From contig MGRM01000023.1 in assembly GCA_001798185.1 (NCBI GenBank), positions 1 through 57,412 of the forward strand: a stretch of DNA of 57,412 nt. The letters are read 5' to 3'. The translations under genes and the position numbers were made by a program. Position 1 is the stretch's first letter; each line of letters opens with the position of its first letter. Positions 50,669 through 57,412 of the stretch are shown here, piece after piece. Below the pieces are notes generated by a model. That model saw only the letters and a list, made by a program, of their open reading frames with translations. It was not told the DNA's origin and did not search any database. The DNA comes from Deltaproteobacteria bacterium RIFCSPHIGHO2_02_FULL_44_16 (GTDB lineage Bacteria > UBA10199 > 2-02-FULL-44-16).

Positions 50669-52430
50669 AGTGTTGATGAGTTTTCTTTTCGCTGACTTCA
50701 GCAAAAAGATGATCGGTAAATTCTTGCACCGATTTTTTCCCCATATCTCCATAGTTTCGTGATCGTATCGCAACCAACCCTGCTTCTTGTTCTTTTTTCC
50801 CAATCACCAACATATACGGAATCTTTTGCATTTCTGCTTCACGAATTTTTAATCCTAATTTTTCATTTCGATCATCCAACTCAATTCGAAATCCGCGATT
50901 CACCAGTGCCGTCTGAATCGAACTCGCAAACTCACGCTGTTCATCGCTAATCGTCACAATTCTTGCTTGAACCGGAGCAAGCCATACGGGAAATGCTCCT
51001 GCATAATGTTCAATCAAAACTCCGAAGAAACGTTCAAGCGATCCCATAAGCGCACGATGAATCATAATGGGTCGATGTTTTTCGCCATCGTTCCCCACGA
51101 ACTCAAGTTCATATCGTTCTGGCAAATTGAAATCGACTTGAATCGTGGAACATTGCCATGCCCTTCCTAATGAATCCTGAATTTTGATATCAATTTTTGG
51201 TCCATAAAACACTCCTTCGCCAGGATCAACTTCATAATGAAGATCTGAGGCATTGAGAGCATTTTCCAACGCCTTTGTGGCCATAGTCCATGCTTCATCA
51301 CTCCCCACATGCTTTTCCGGTTTTGTCGAAAGATAGACATCAAAAACTGTAAATCCAAACGAACGAAGGATATGCAAACAAAAGGCAAGCGTCGTGGTAA
51401 TTTCTTCTTCGAGTTGATCTGGACGACAAAAAAGATGAGCGTCATCTTGGGTAAAACCTCTGACTCTCATGAGCCCATGCAACACACCTGATCGTTCATG
51501 ACGATACACCGTTCCAAGCTCAGCCCATCGAAAGGGTAAATCGCGATAACTGCGAAGAGAAGTTTTATAGATCTGAATGTGAAACGGGCAATTCATCGGT
51601 TTGAGTTCGTACTCAACATCATCGACTAACATCGGCGTGTACATGTTATCGCGATAAAACTCCCAGTGTCCCGATGTTTTCCACAAATCAAGACGTGCAA
51701 TGTGAGGGGTAAAGAGAAGTTCATATCCCCCTTTGCGATGTTCTTCGCGCCAAAAATCTTCAATGGCTTGACGAACACGGCCACCTTTGGGGTGCCAGAG
51801 AATAAGCCCAGCACCGAGATCTCCCATCGTCGAAAAAAGATCGAGCTCTTTTCCAAGACGACGATGATCTCGCTTTTCCGCCTCTTCACGTTTGCGAAGA
51901 TAATCTTCAAGCTCTTCTTTGGTGGAAAAAGCAGTTCCATAAATTCTTTGAAGCTGCTTCTTTTTTTCATCTCCGCGCCAGTAGCTCCCGGCAACTTTCA
52001 GAAGCTTAAACGCTTTAATTTCACCTGTATGCTCCACATGCGGACCACGACAGAGATCTTCCCAGGAACCATGTGTATACAGTGTCAACGTCTCATCAGA
52101 ACCGATCGCATTGAGCAACTCGAGTTTGTACGGTTCATTCTTTTTTTCAAAGAGCTTCTGCGCCTCTTGACGTGAAATTTCACGTCGCTGCAGAGGTAAT
52201 TTTTGATCGATGATTTTTTTCATCATCGATTCAATATTTTCTAAATCGCTCGTGGAAAATCCTTTCGGATAATCAAAATCGTAATAAAATCCATCTTCGA
52301 CCGGAGGGCCTATCGTTACCTTGGCTTCAGGGAAGAGTCGCTGGACTGCGTCTGCCATCACATGCGCTGTGGTGTGACGAAGGCGATATAAATAGCTCTC
52401 TTCGTATTTTTCTGTTTCTCGTTTTGACAT
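50667..52430 (-). CDS. thrS: Threonyl-tRNA synthetase lacking the TGS domain
   Basis: ThrRS charges tRNA-Thr. From ATG 52430 the 587-residue protein begins directly with the editing domain (LYRLRHTTAHVMADAVQRLF, with HxxxH at 19-23, and the Cys of WEDLCRGPHVE), then the class II core (motif 2 RHERSGVLHGLMRVRGFTQD; zinc Cys in LKPMNCPFHI) and the C-terminal anticodon domain. The usual N-terminal TGS domain of about 60 residues is absent; upstream codons to 52475 do not encode one. The start lacks a close ribosome-binding site. It leads the operon thrS-infC-rpmI-rplT-pheST. Confidence 0.94.
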   Translation of the reverse strand: MSKRETEKYEESYLYRLRHTTAHVMADAVQRLFPEAKVTIGPPVEDGFYYDFDYPKGFSTSDLENIESMMKKIIDQKLPLQRREISRQEAQKLFEKKNEPYKLELLNAIGSDETLTLYTHGSWEDLCRGPHVEHTGEIKAFKLLKVAGSYWRGDEKKKQLQRIYGTAFSTKEELEDYLRKREEAEKRDHRRLGKELDLFSTMGDLGAGLILWHPKGGRVRQAIEDFWREEHRKGGYELLFTPHIARLDLWKTSGHWEFYRDNMYTPMLVDDVEYELKPMNCPFHIQIYKTSLRSYRDLPFRWAELGTVYRHERSGVLHGLMRVRGFTQDDAHLFCRPDQLEEEITTTLAFCLHILRSFGFTVFDVYLSTKPEKHVGSDEAWTMATKALENALNASDLHYEVDPGEGVFYGPKIDIKIQDSLGRAWQCSTIQVDFNLPERYELEFVGNDGEKHRPIMIHRALMGSLERFFGVLIEHYAGAFPVWLAPVQARIVTISDEQREFASSIQTALVNRGFRIELDDRNEKLGLKIREAEMQKIPYMLVIGKKEQEAGLVAIRSRNYGDMGKKSVQEFTDHLFAEVSEKKTHQH

Positions 52431-52511
52431 TTTAAATACAATGCCCTCAAAAATCTCATCTTCTTTTTTCAACACAACGTTGAAATCATAAAAAGAAATG
52501 GCGCAGCCATG

Positions 52512-52585
52512 TGGGCATAAGAGGACTCGAACCTCTGACCCCTACCATGTCAAGGTAGTGCTCTAACCAACTGAGCTATATGCCC
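52512..52585 (-). tRNA. tRNA-Val (anticodon GAC)
   Basis: The minus strand folds as a 74-nt cloverleaf: acceptor GGGCATA/TATGCCC, D arm GCTCAGTTGGTTAGAGC, anticodon stem CTACC/GGTAG around TTGACAT, T arm AGAGG-TTCGAGT-CCTCT. GAC reads GUC and GUU. CCA is not encoded. It lies about 80 bases ahead of thrS on the same strand. A 120-bp palindromic element starts seven bases upstream of its 5' end, so its promoter must be within or beyond that element. Confidence 0.93.
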
Positions 52586-52591
52586 GGATTA

Positions 52592-52711
52592 GGCTGCTGA
52601 AAAAGTTCGTCTGCTTCGTTGCCTTCGTCAGCACTCCTTGCAGCGTACATTTGCAGTACGCTTCAGTCGGCTTCCTCAGGCTGCCTCGCATACGATTCTT
52701 TTTCAGCAGCC
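52592..52711. repeat. 120-bp element with perfect 14-bp terminal inverted repeats
   Basis: The ends GGCTGCTGAAAAAG (52592-52605) and CTTTTTCAGCAGCC (52698-52711) are exact reverse complements. The interior holds repeated CTTCGT and CAGTACGCTTCAGTCGGCTT motifs. It codes for nothing. The size and perfect termini are those of a miniature inverted-repeat element or dispersed palindrome; no transposase is near. It sits next to tRNA-Val. Confidence 0.85.
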
Positions 52712-52772
52712 TTTGCACAAGAAGATCGAGGCGATTAGCAAATCCTTCAAAAAAGTCAATGATTTAGGCTTT

Positions 52773-52918
52773 GAAAACGGCCGTAGGAGGCGATTGTTGA
52801 GCGGCGTCTTCAGACGCTGGAAACGAAGCCTCAATGCACAGCAGGCTGAAGCGCAGGCAAAAATCCGGCGTGTGAGGATTTTTGCCGTAGTGAGACAACG
52901 CCTCCGAGAGACGTTTTC
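52773..52918. repeat. 146-bp palindromic element
   Basis: The arms GAAAACG-n6-GGAGGCG (52773 on) and CGCCTCC-n6-CGTTTTC (ending 52918) mirror each other with equal spacing. Inside, GGCAAAAATCC (52856-52866) and GGATTTTTGCC (52876-52886) form an exact 11-bp hairpin. It is GC-rich compared with its flanks. Together with the element at 52592-52711 it fills most of the 387-base gap between tRNA-Val and trxA; no gene is seen in the rest. Confidence 0.8.
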
Positions 52919-52972
52919 AGTTTTAAAGTAAAAGATGAGAGATTATTTTGGAAGAATTCGAATTTTAAAGTT

Positions 52973-53296
52973 TTATGCTTTTTTCAGAAGTTGATCAATT
53001 GTGCCTTTGGGGACATTGCCAATGACCTGATCGACTTTTTGGCCACCCTTAAAAAGCATGACAGCGGGGATACTACGAATACCATATTGAGCGGCCACTT
53101 TAGGGTTCTGATCGACATCCACCTTGCAAACTTTCACTTTATTTTCCTGTTCCTGTGCAACGGTTTCCAGTGTCGGAGTGAGCGCCTTGCAGGGGCCACA
53201 CCACTCAGCCCAAAAATCGACAAGCACCGGTTTATCTGCACTGAGCACTTCTGTTGCAAATGTTGCATCGGTCACATCAAAAATATTTTTTGCCAT
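52973..53296 (-). CDS. trxA: Thioredoxin
   Basis: The 107-residue protein has the thioredoxin fold with [14 protein letters not shown] (active Cys33 and Cys36), the conserved cis-Pro in [10 protein letters not shown], and the typical length. It reduces disulfides in the cytoplasm and is the electron donor for DsbD (encoded at 18551). ATG 53296 with AAGGAG upstream was chosen over 53374. It lies 130 bases after rodA on the same strand. Confidence 0.96.
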   Translation of the reverse strand: MAKNIFDVTDATFATEVLSADKPVLVDFWAEWCGPCKALTPTLETVAQEQENKVKVCKVDVDQNPKVAAQYGIRSIPAVMLFKGGQKVDQVIGNVPKGTIDQLLKKA

Positions 53297-53389
53297 AACG
53301 TTCTCCTTGATTGATTCTGCTTTAATCACTGCTGATATTTCAGTCAACAGTTCTCTCATTGTTGAGCACACCAAAAGGAGCCTGACGAA

Positions 53390-53415
53390 TTTCTGGCATA
53401 ATGTTGTGCCAGAAA
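53390..53415 (-). terminator. Hairpin between rodA and trxA
   Basis: TTTCTGGCA and TGCCAGAAA are a perfect 9-bp inverted repeat with an eight-base loop, starting 11 bases past the rodA stop codon on the minus strand. It lacks a following T-run, so it may be a weak or factor-dependent terminator. Confidence 0.4.
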
Positions 53416-53426
53416 GCGTCTGGCTC

Positions 53427-54527
53427 TTAAAACATAAAGCGCCGAAGACTGATGCTCAGAAGAATTCCGATACTCATCAAAATCGTGACCATCGACGAAC
53501 CACCATAACTTAAAAGCGGAAGTGTGACACCGGTGAGAGGGATGAGACCGAGCACTCCTCCGAGATTAATAACGAGTTGCCAAAAAATCATGGCCACAAT
53601 TCCCAACGCTAAAAAAATACCGAAGCGATCACGCGCTTTTCGCGAAACTTCAACTCCCATCAAAAGAAAAGCAGCATAGAGTCCAAGAGCAAAAACAGAA
53701 CCGAGAAAACCCCATTCCTCTGCAAGCACCGGAAAAATAAAATCGGTATGACGCTCGGGCAAATACTGAAGCTTATTGATATTCCCCTTGAGATATCCCT
53801 TTCCTAAAATCTTTCCTGAACCGACCGCAATTTTTGATTGCATCAAATGATAACCACGACCACGAACATCTTCTTCCGGATGAAGAAATGAAAAAATACG
53901 ATCACGCTGATAAGGTTTCAGACCAAAAGTATAAAACGAACCGGCTGCTGCAATTGCTAAAAAAAGTCCGAGAAGAAGTGTTTTACGACGAATACCTGCA
54001 AAGAAAGCGAGCGACATAAAAATACAGATAAGAAAAAGGGAAGAACCAAGATCACCTTGATAAATAATAAGAGCAACCGGGATAAACATAAATAAGAATG
54101 GTTGCCATAAATCGAGAAGACCACAGCCGTCTGGGTTTGGATGGTCACTGAAATATTTCGCCGCAATTAAAATATAAGCGATTTTTGCAAGCTCTGCTGG
54201 CTGCAAATTGAAAGGCCCCAGTTGAATCCATCCATGCGTACCGCGCACAGTCGAACCAAAAAAAATCGAAATCATCAGAAGTAACAACACAAGAACATAA
54301 ATCGTGATCGCGAGTGATTTGAAAACACGATAATCAAAAAAAATAGCCGCGACCATCACGAGCAATCCGACTCCGACCCATGCCATTTGATTCCAAAAAA
54401 GCGAAACGGCGTTTGTCTCTTCCCAAAAAGAGACCGCACTATAGAGATTCACGAGTCCAATCGCCAGAAGCGTCAGCACAACACCAAACAATGGCCAATT
54501 AAATGTTTCTGTAAATCGTTGGGTCAT
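53427..54527 (-). CDS. rodA: Rod-shape SEDS glycosyltransferase RodA
   Basis: RodA polymerises peptidoglycan glycan strands for cell elongation. The 366-residue protein has about ten membrane helices and SEDS signatures: [46 protein letters not shown], and [14 protein letters not shown]. Length and order fit RodA rather than FtsW. The mrdA partner penicillin-binding protein is not in the window. A 37-codon ORF ends eight bases upstream. Confidence 0.93.
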   Translation of the reverse strand: MTQRFTETFNWPLFGVVLTLLAIGLVNLYSAVSFWEETNAVSLFWNQMAWVGVGLLVMVAAIFFDYRVFKSLAITIYVLVLLLLMISIFFGSTVRGTHGWIQLGPFNLQPAELAKIAYILIAAKYFSDHPNPDGCGLLDLWQPFLFMFIPVALIIYQGDLGSSLFLICIFMSLAFFAGIRRKTLLLGLFLAIAAAGSFYTFGLKPYQRDRIFSFLHPEEDVRGRGYHLMQSKIAVGSGKILGKGYLKGNINKLQYLPERHTDFIFPVLAEEWGFLGSVFALGLYAAFLLMGVEVSRKARDRFGIFLALGIVAMIFWQLVINLGGVLGLIPLTGVTLPLLSYGGSSMVTILMSIGILLSISLRRFMF

Positions 54528-54535
54528 ATTGTGTT

Positions 54536-54649
54536 TTAACTTCTTTTTTCAAACCTGCTTCGGGTGCGATGTCGAAAAGACGCAGTCGTTTTTTCTTTAC
54601 GGAGAAAAATCGCTGCTCTTCTCTTAGTCGGTTGTAGCATCAACGCCAT
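54536..54649 (-). CDS. Very basic 37-residue ORF before rodA
   Basis: ATG 54649 is preceded by AGGAGG with eight bases of spacing, an excellent site. The frame encodes ALMLQPTKRRAAIFLRKEKT, then TASFRHRTRSRFEKRS, with a strong positive charge, and ends eight bases before the rodA ATG. It could be a leader peptide coupled to rodA or a small protein. No family is recognised. The good site and position support translation; composition alone does not. Confidence 0.5.
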   Translation of the reverse strand: MALMLQPTKRRAAIFLRKEKTTASFRHRTRSRFEKRS

Positions 54650-54709
54650 AGTGACAACCTCCTGCGAGATGCTTTTCGCCACTCGCACCGCTCGCGCGGT
54701 TTGAAAAAG

Positions 54710-55129
54710 TCATCTCTCAACATATCGTTTCAACTGTTTCAACATACCTAAAGCATTTGATTTCATCAAGGGTTCTGCAACGAGCGTTGGCATCCAAACG
54801 GCAAGATCAACGTTCAGTTGATACGTCACATCGACTTCATTTTTTCCCATCTCTTCCAAGGTCCAACTCCCTTCATTACGTTTCATCATATCCCCTTCTA
54901 CCAATTTCCACTTGATATGATCTGGTGCAAGATGAAAATCGAGAATACAGTTTACTTGCCGAAGAATATTGAGCGAAAAAGAGACACGTGGTGTTTTTTT
55001 ATTCTTTTTTATAATTTTTGCTTTTTTGACTGCCGTAAAAATGTGAGGATATTTTTCGAAATCGATGATCGTCTGATAGACATTATCTAATGAAGCTTCG
55101 ATGAGAATAGATTGTGTAAGTGAGAGCAT
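54710..55129 (-). CDS. SRPBCC/START-fold (coenzyme-Q-binding Coq10-like) protein
   Basis: The 139-residue protein starts LSLTQSILIEASLDNVYQTI and IDFEKYPHIFTAVKKAKII, the opening of the polyketide-cyclase/Coq10-like SRPBCC family, with GSWTLEEMGKNEVDVTYQL in the middle. These form a hydrophobic cavity for lipids or quinones. Its ligand is not evident. It lies 11 bases after the receiver fragment and ahead of the rodA segment on the same strand. Confidence 0.82.
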   Translation of the reverse strand: MLSLTQSILIEASLDNVYQTIIDFEKYPHIFTAVKKAKIIKKNKKTPRVSFSLNILRQVNCILDFHLAPDHIKWKLVEGDMMKRNEGSWTLEEMGKNEVDVTYQLNVDLAVWMPTLVAEPLMKSNALGMLKQLKRYVER

Positions 55130-55140
55130 GGTTGAGATGA

Positions 55141-55416
55141 TCAGTCTAAAAATTGATGGAGATTTCTCGGCACTTTTTCTTTGGAGATCCCGTCAGCGAG
55201 CTGGCAGGAAGGATCACGACGAAGATCTTCTGCATATTCTCCCGAGGAAATGACAACCTTCTTTACTCCCTCTTCTACGAGAGAAATTGCAAGATGATAA
55301 CTGTGAATGATATAGAGTCTCTTCTTTGGGACAGGAAATTCACTCCCCTCGACGTTTTGAATCGAAAGTAATGCCACACATAACGCAACCAATACATGAG
55401 TATTTATTTTCTTCAT
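55141..55416 (-). CDS. Receiver-domain fragment behind a signal-peptide-like start
   Basis: The 91-residue protein begins with a signal-peptide-like stretch (NTHVLVALCVALLSIQNVEG) and then carries SLVEEGVKKVVISSGEYAED and SKEKVPRNLHQFLD. That second half closely matches the end of the histidine-kinase gene at 56439 (KEKGVKKVVIASGESSADLK, SEKIPRNLKEFL). It therefore looks like a duplicated or cut receiver tail joined to a new N-terminus. Its ATG overlaps the nitrilase stop (ATGA), so it is probably translated. Function is unknown. Confidence 0.65.
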   Translation of the reverse strand: MKKINTHVLVALCVALLSIQNVEGSEFPVPKKRLYIIHSYHLAISLVEEGVKKVVISSGEYAEDLRRDPSCQLADGISKEKVPRNLHQFLD

Positions 55417-56237
55417 GACAATTTTCTATCCGCAAGAGCCGGAAGTTTTTGCCTTACCCTTTCAATTTCCTTGAAGTCCAAATCAGCGTATATAAGTCCC
55501 TCACTTTCAGATAATTGACTGATAATTCCGCCCCACGGGTCAATAATCATCGTGTGACCAAAACTCTCTCGTGAAGCGTTGTGTTTTCCCCATTGCGCAG
55601 CTGCAATTACATAGCATTGATTTTCAATGGATCGCGCTCGCAAAAGCACTTCCCAGTGTGAAGGACCGGTTACAGACGTAAAAGCGCTCGGAATGAGTAA
55701 TATATGAGCCTTTTTTTGGGAAAGGACACGATAGAGTTCAGGAAAACGCAGATCATAGCAGATACTCAATCCATAATTCCAGGGACCGAGCGCATCGATG
55801 ACGGGCACCCTACCACCTTGCACACGGTCACTTTCGCAGATCTGTTGGGATTCTGATAATCGAAAATTAAAGAGATGAATTTTTCGGTAAAGGGCTCCTA
55901 AGCGACCATCAGGATGAATAATGGCACTTGTGTTATATACTTTCTCTGTATCCGGAATCCTTTCAGGAAAAGACCCAATATGCACAGCTATCTCAAGCTT
56001 TTTGGCGAGAGCAACAATCTCCCGAATCGGGTTGTCATCAGATCCAAATGAAACGTTTTTGGGATGATCAGGATCATAAAAAATGAGACTGTTTTCAGGA
56101 AAAGAGATGAACTGTGCACCAGCCTCTTTGGCCTGAATGATATATTTAAAGACCTTCTCAAGATTTGCCTGCAAGTCCCCAGTTGAATTCAATTGTGCGG
56201 CTGCCACGCGAAGAAAATCATTCTTCACTCCGTCCAT
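55413..56237 (-). CDS. Nitrilase-superfamily amidase (Nit1/Nit2-like)
   Basis: The 274-residue protein has the catalytic triad Glu48 (SFPENS), Lys119 (ALYRKIHLF) and Cys160 (SICYDLRFPELYR). The last motif is typical of the Nit branch, which includes deaminated-glutathione amidase and omega-amidase. Substrate is not certain. AAGGAG precedes ATG 56237 at good spacing. It is coupled to the receiver fragment downstream and preceded by the histidine-kinase terminator. Confidence 0.9.
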   Translation of the reverse strand: MDGVKNDFLRVAAAQLNSTGDLQANLEKVFKYIIQAKEAGAQFISFPENSLIFYDPDHPKNVSFGSDDNPIREIVALAKKLEIAVHIGSFPERIPDTEKVYNTSAIIHPDGRLGALYRKIHLFNFRLSESQQICESDRVQGGRVPVIDALGPWNYGLSICYDLRFPELYRVLSQKKAHILLIPSAFTSVTGPSHWEVLLRARSIENQCYVIAAAQWGKHNASRESFGHTMIIDPWGGIISQLSESEGLIYADLDFKEIERVRQKLPALADRKLS

Positions 56238-56411
56238 GACATCTCCTTAAGGTTTGTGAAGTCCAGAAGCGATCATTCCAGATTCGCAATTGCAAAGTGT
56301 TTCCTCGACTCAACATGACTACTATATAATGTAGGCGATTTCCATACCACATTCCGGATTGTTGTACTTCGTTGTTTTATCAGCAATGAGTAACTTTACC
56401 TGCTTATAAAA

Positions 56412-56439
56412 GTGTTCAGAAATCCGGATTTCGGAACAC
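56412..56439 (-). terminator. Intrinsic terminator of the histidine-kinase gene
   Basis: On the minus strand GTGTTCCGAAATCC pairs with GGATTTCTGAACAC, with one mismatch, followed by TTTT. The stem begins at the TAG stop codon of the kinase gene. A stem of 14 pairs with a short T-run fits a rho-independent terminator. Confidence 0.65.
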
Positions 56440-57412
56440 TATAAAAATTCTTTCAAATTTCTCGGAATTTTTTCGGAGAGAATATGGTCAGCGTGCTGGC
56501 AAGCAACATCTTTTTTTAAATCTGCAGAAGATTCACCAGAGGCAATGACAACCTTCTTCACTCCCTTCTCCTTGAGATACGAAATCGTTTTCGAAAGTTC
56601 CCATGTCGTTTCAGGAATATTTTTATCGATGAAGGCGATATCAACATCAGAATACATGACACCATTTGAGGTGCATTTCTCCATATTCGAATAAATCTGA
56701 AGTTGTCCGATCTTTAATGCACCTTTCTGCGATCGCCATGAAAGTCCGATCAACGGGTCATCATCGATGACGAGGACTGAAAGTCCTTTTCCGTTTGTGC
56801 TCTGTTTGTCATTGCGAGGAGCCTCAGCGACGAAGCAATCTCCTACAGACAGTGCTTTCGGGAGATCGCCACGCCCTTCAGGCTCGCGATGACAGTCTTC
56901 TTGCCGGTCACCCTGAGCCTGTCGAAGAGCAATCGGAATAAATCCTGCCATTGATTTTGGAATCAATTTCACTCCAAGCTTGAAACACTGCTCCAGGACT
57001 TCTCTCTCTTCGTAACGGCTCGTCACTAAAATGCTCTGATCCTGGATACCCAAATGTCTGACAACATCAAGCCCCGTTTCTTTTTGACCAAGCAATTCAT
57101 AATCACAAAGATACCGCGCCTGACGGCGTTCCTGGTGCTGATGCCACTGTTTGAGTTCATACGGCGTCGAAAAATGAATGACTTCAAGATTGAGTCCTTG
57201 AAACCGATTATCCCATACCTGATGAATCGAAAGATCGTCATCCAAAATAACAACCGCCGTTCCTTTCTCAATCTCAAGTTTTGGCACAAACCAATCTGGA
57301 GCTCTCTCTCGAGGCAAAATAAGTTTTAATGTTGTTCCCTTTCCCATTTCAGACACAATCTCAACTCTTCCTCCCCATGATTCCACCATCTCTTTCGCAT
57401 GCGCTAACCCCA
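56439..57412 (-). CDS. Hybrid histidine kinase, C-terminal part (truncated by window edge)
   Basis: The frame is open to the right edge, so the start is outside the window. It begins in the HATPase G2 box (GLAHAKEMVESWGGRVEIVS then GKGTTLKLILP), then a receiver domain (VVILDDDLSIHQVW, CDYELLGQKETGLDVV, VTSRYEE), then a repeat-derived linker and a second receiver (VLVIDDDPLIGLSW, AFIDKNIPE, KKVVIASGE). The linker QAQGDRQEDCHREPEGRGDL and beyond is the translation of a family A repeat and a second short repeat. Phosphoacceptor Asp residues appear present in both receivers. Output is unknown. Confidence 0.85.
   Translation of the reverse strand, partial: GLAHAKEMVESWGGRVEIVSEMGKGTTLKLILPRERAPDWFVPKLEIEKGTAVVILDDDLSIHQVWDNRFQGLNLEVIHFSTPYELKQWHQHQERRQARYLCDYELLGQKETGLDVVRHLGIQDQSILVTSRYEEREVLEQCFKLGVKLIPKSMAGFIPIALRQAQGDRQEDCHREPEGRGDLPKALSVGDCFVAEAPRNDKQSTNGKGLSVLVIDDDPLIGLSWRSQKGALKIGQLQIYSNMEKCTSNGVMYSDVDIAFIDKNIPETTWELSKTISYLKEKGVKKVVIASGESSADLKKDVACQHADHILSEKIPRNLKEFL
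56806..56894. repeat. Dispersed palindromic repeat, family A, copy 5, inside a gene
   Basis: It runs from TGTCATTGCGAGGAGCC and GACGAAGCAATCTCC to GGAGATCGCCACGCC and GGCTCGCGATGACA. It lies wholly within the histidine-kinase frame, between two receiver domains, and is read through in frame on the minus strand without a stop. Confidence 0.92.
56909..56927. repeat. Short dispersed repeat CACCCTGAGCCTGTCGAAG
   Basis: This 19-base motif, common as a dispersed repeat in many bacterial genomes and related to the CTTCGACTTCGCTCAGGGT at 297-315, follows copy 5 of family A by 14 bases inside the kinase gene. On the minus strand it encodes LRQAQGD. Confidence 0.65.

Noticed and set aside
50657-50803. 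infC starting at 50803
   Set aside because: That would place its start inside thrS with no ribosome-binding site; the ATT with AAGGAGG is much stronger.
52638-52931. Plus-strand ORF of 97 codons
   Set aside because: It lies across two palindromic elements, has no ribosome-binding site and no domain.
53296-53374. Longer thioredoxin form
   Set aside because: The extra 26 residues have no family counterpart and the internal ATG has AAGGAG at good spacing.

Overview
The window reads as a stretch of chromosome from a Gram-negative bacterium with an outer membrane. Several features point that way: a lipoprotein of NlpD type, a YfgM/BamB pair beside der, an OmpA-family protein, a beta-barrel-like protein, DsbD and IHF alpha. 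The gene orders (pcm next to an NlpD-like gene; thrS-infC-rpmI-rplT-pheS-pheT-ihfA-merR-tRNA-Pro; yfgM-bamB-der) and the many dispersed palindromes recall deltaproteobacteria in the broad sense. That placement is inference; no rRNA gene is present. No transposase, CRISPR array or intact prophage was seen.

Layout. 1-4.3 kb: tRNA-Arg, apt, an NlpD-like gene and pcm on the minus strand, then purM-purN on plus. 4.3-7 kb: an outer-membrane-like gene carrying a large palindrome at its 5' end, a three-gene module (small protein, retropepsin-like protease, HigA-like regulator) and an unknown gene. 7-12.8 kb: a secreted M49-like metallopeptidase, then rluB, scpB, scpA, trpS and an M50 protease. 12.8-16.2 kb is an accessory patch with two genes each broken by one stop codon, two membrane proteins and a BRO-N protein. 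16.2-28.3 kb: a xerD-like recombinase, an EI24-type membrane protein, trmB, dsbD, a diadenylate-cyclase-domain gene behind a 177-bp palindrome, lipB, a CDP-alcohol phosphatidyltransferase, hflX, dnaE and a hypothetical gene. 28.4-38 kb: a nucleotidyltransferase pair, guaB-guaA, a 538-residue orphan, an OmpA protein with unusual Cys repeats, bamB, yfgM and tRNA-Met. 38-52.6 kb: der on plus, then a long minus-strand block for translation and RNA work (tRNA-Val, thrS, infC, rpmI, rplT, pheS, pheT, ihfA, merR, tRNA-Pro, cystathionine/cysteine synthase, mnmA, mtaB, rnc, era, DnaJ-PilZ). 52.6-57.4 kb: two palindromic elements, trxA, rodA, a 37-codon ORF, an SRPBCC protein, a receiver fragment, a nitrilase, and a histidine kinase running off the right edge.

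Most genes are housekeeping. The unusual material is: (a) several families of palindromic repeats, one read through in frame inside the kinase gene and one forming the 5' end of a membrane-protein gene; (b) the structured region in front of the diadenylate cyclase gene; (c) synthetase subunits lacking usual domains (PheT without its internal OB domain, ThrS without TGS); (d) a DnaJ-PilZ fusion; (e) four Cys-paired repeats in the OmpA protein; (f) the protease/HigA module between 10-bp direct repeats; (g) decaying genes near 13-14 kb. None is shown by sequence alone to be a new system. The best candidates for follow-up are the palindrome before the cyclase gene and the retropepsin module.
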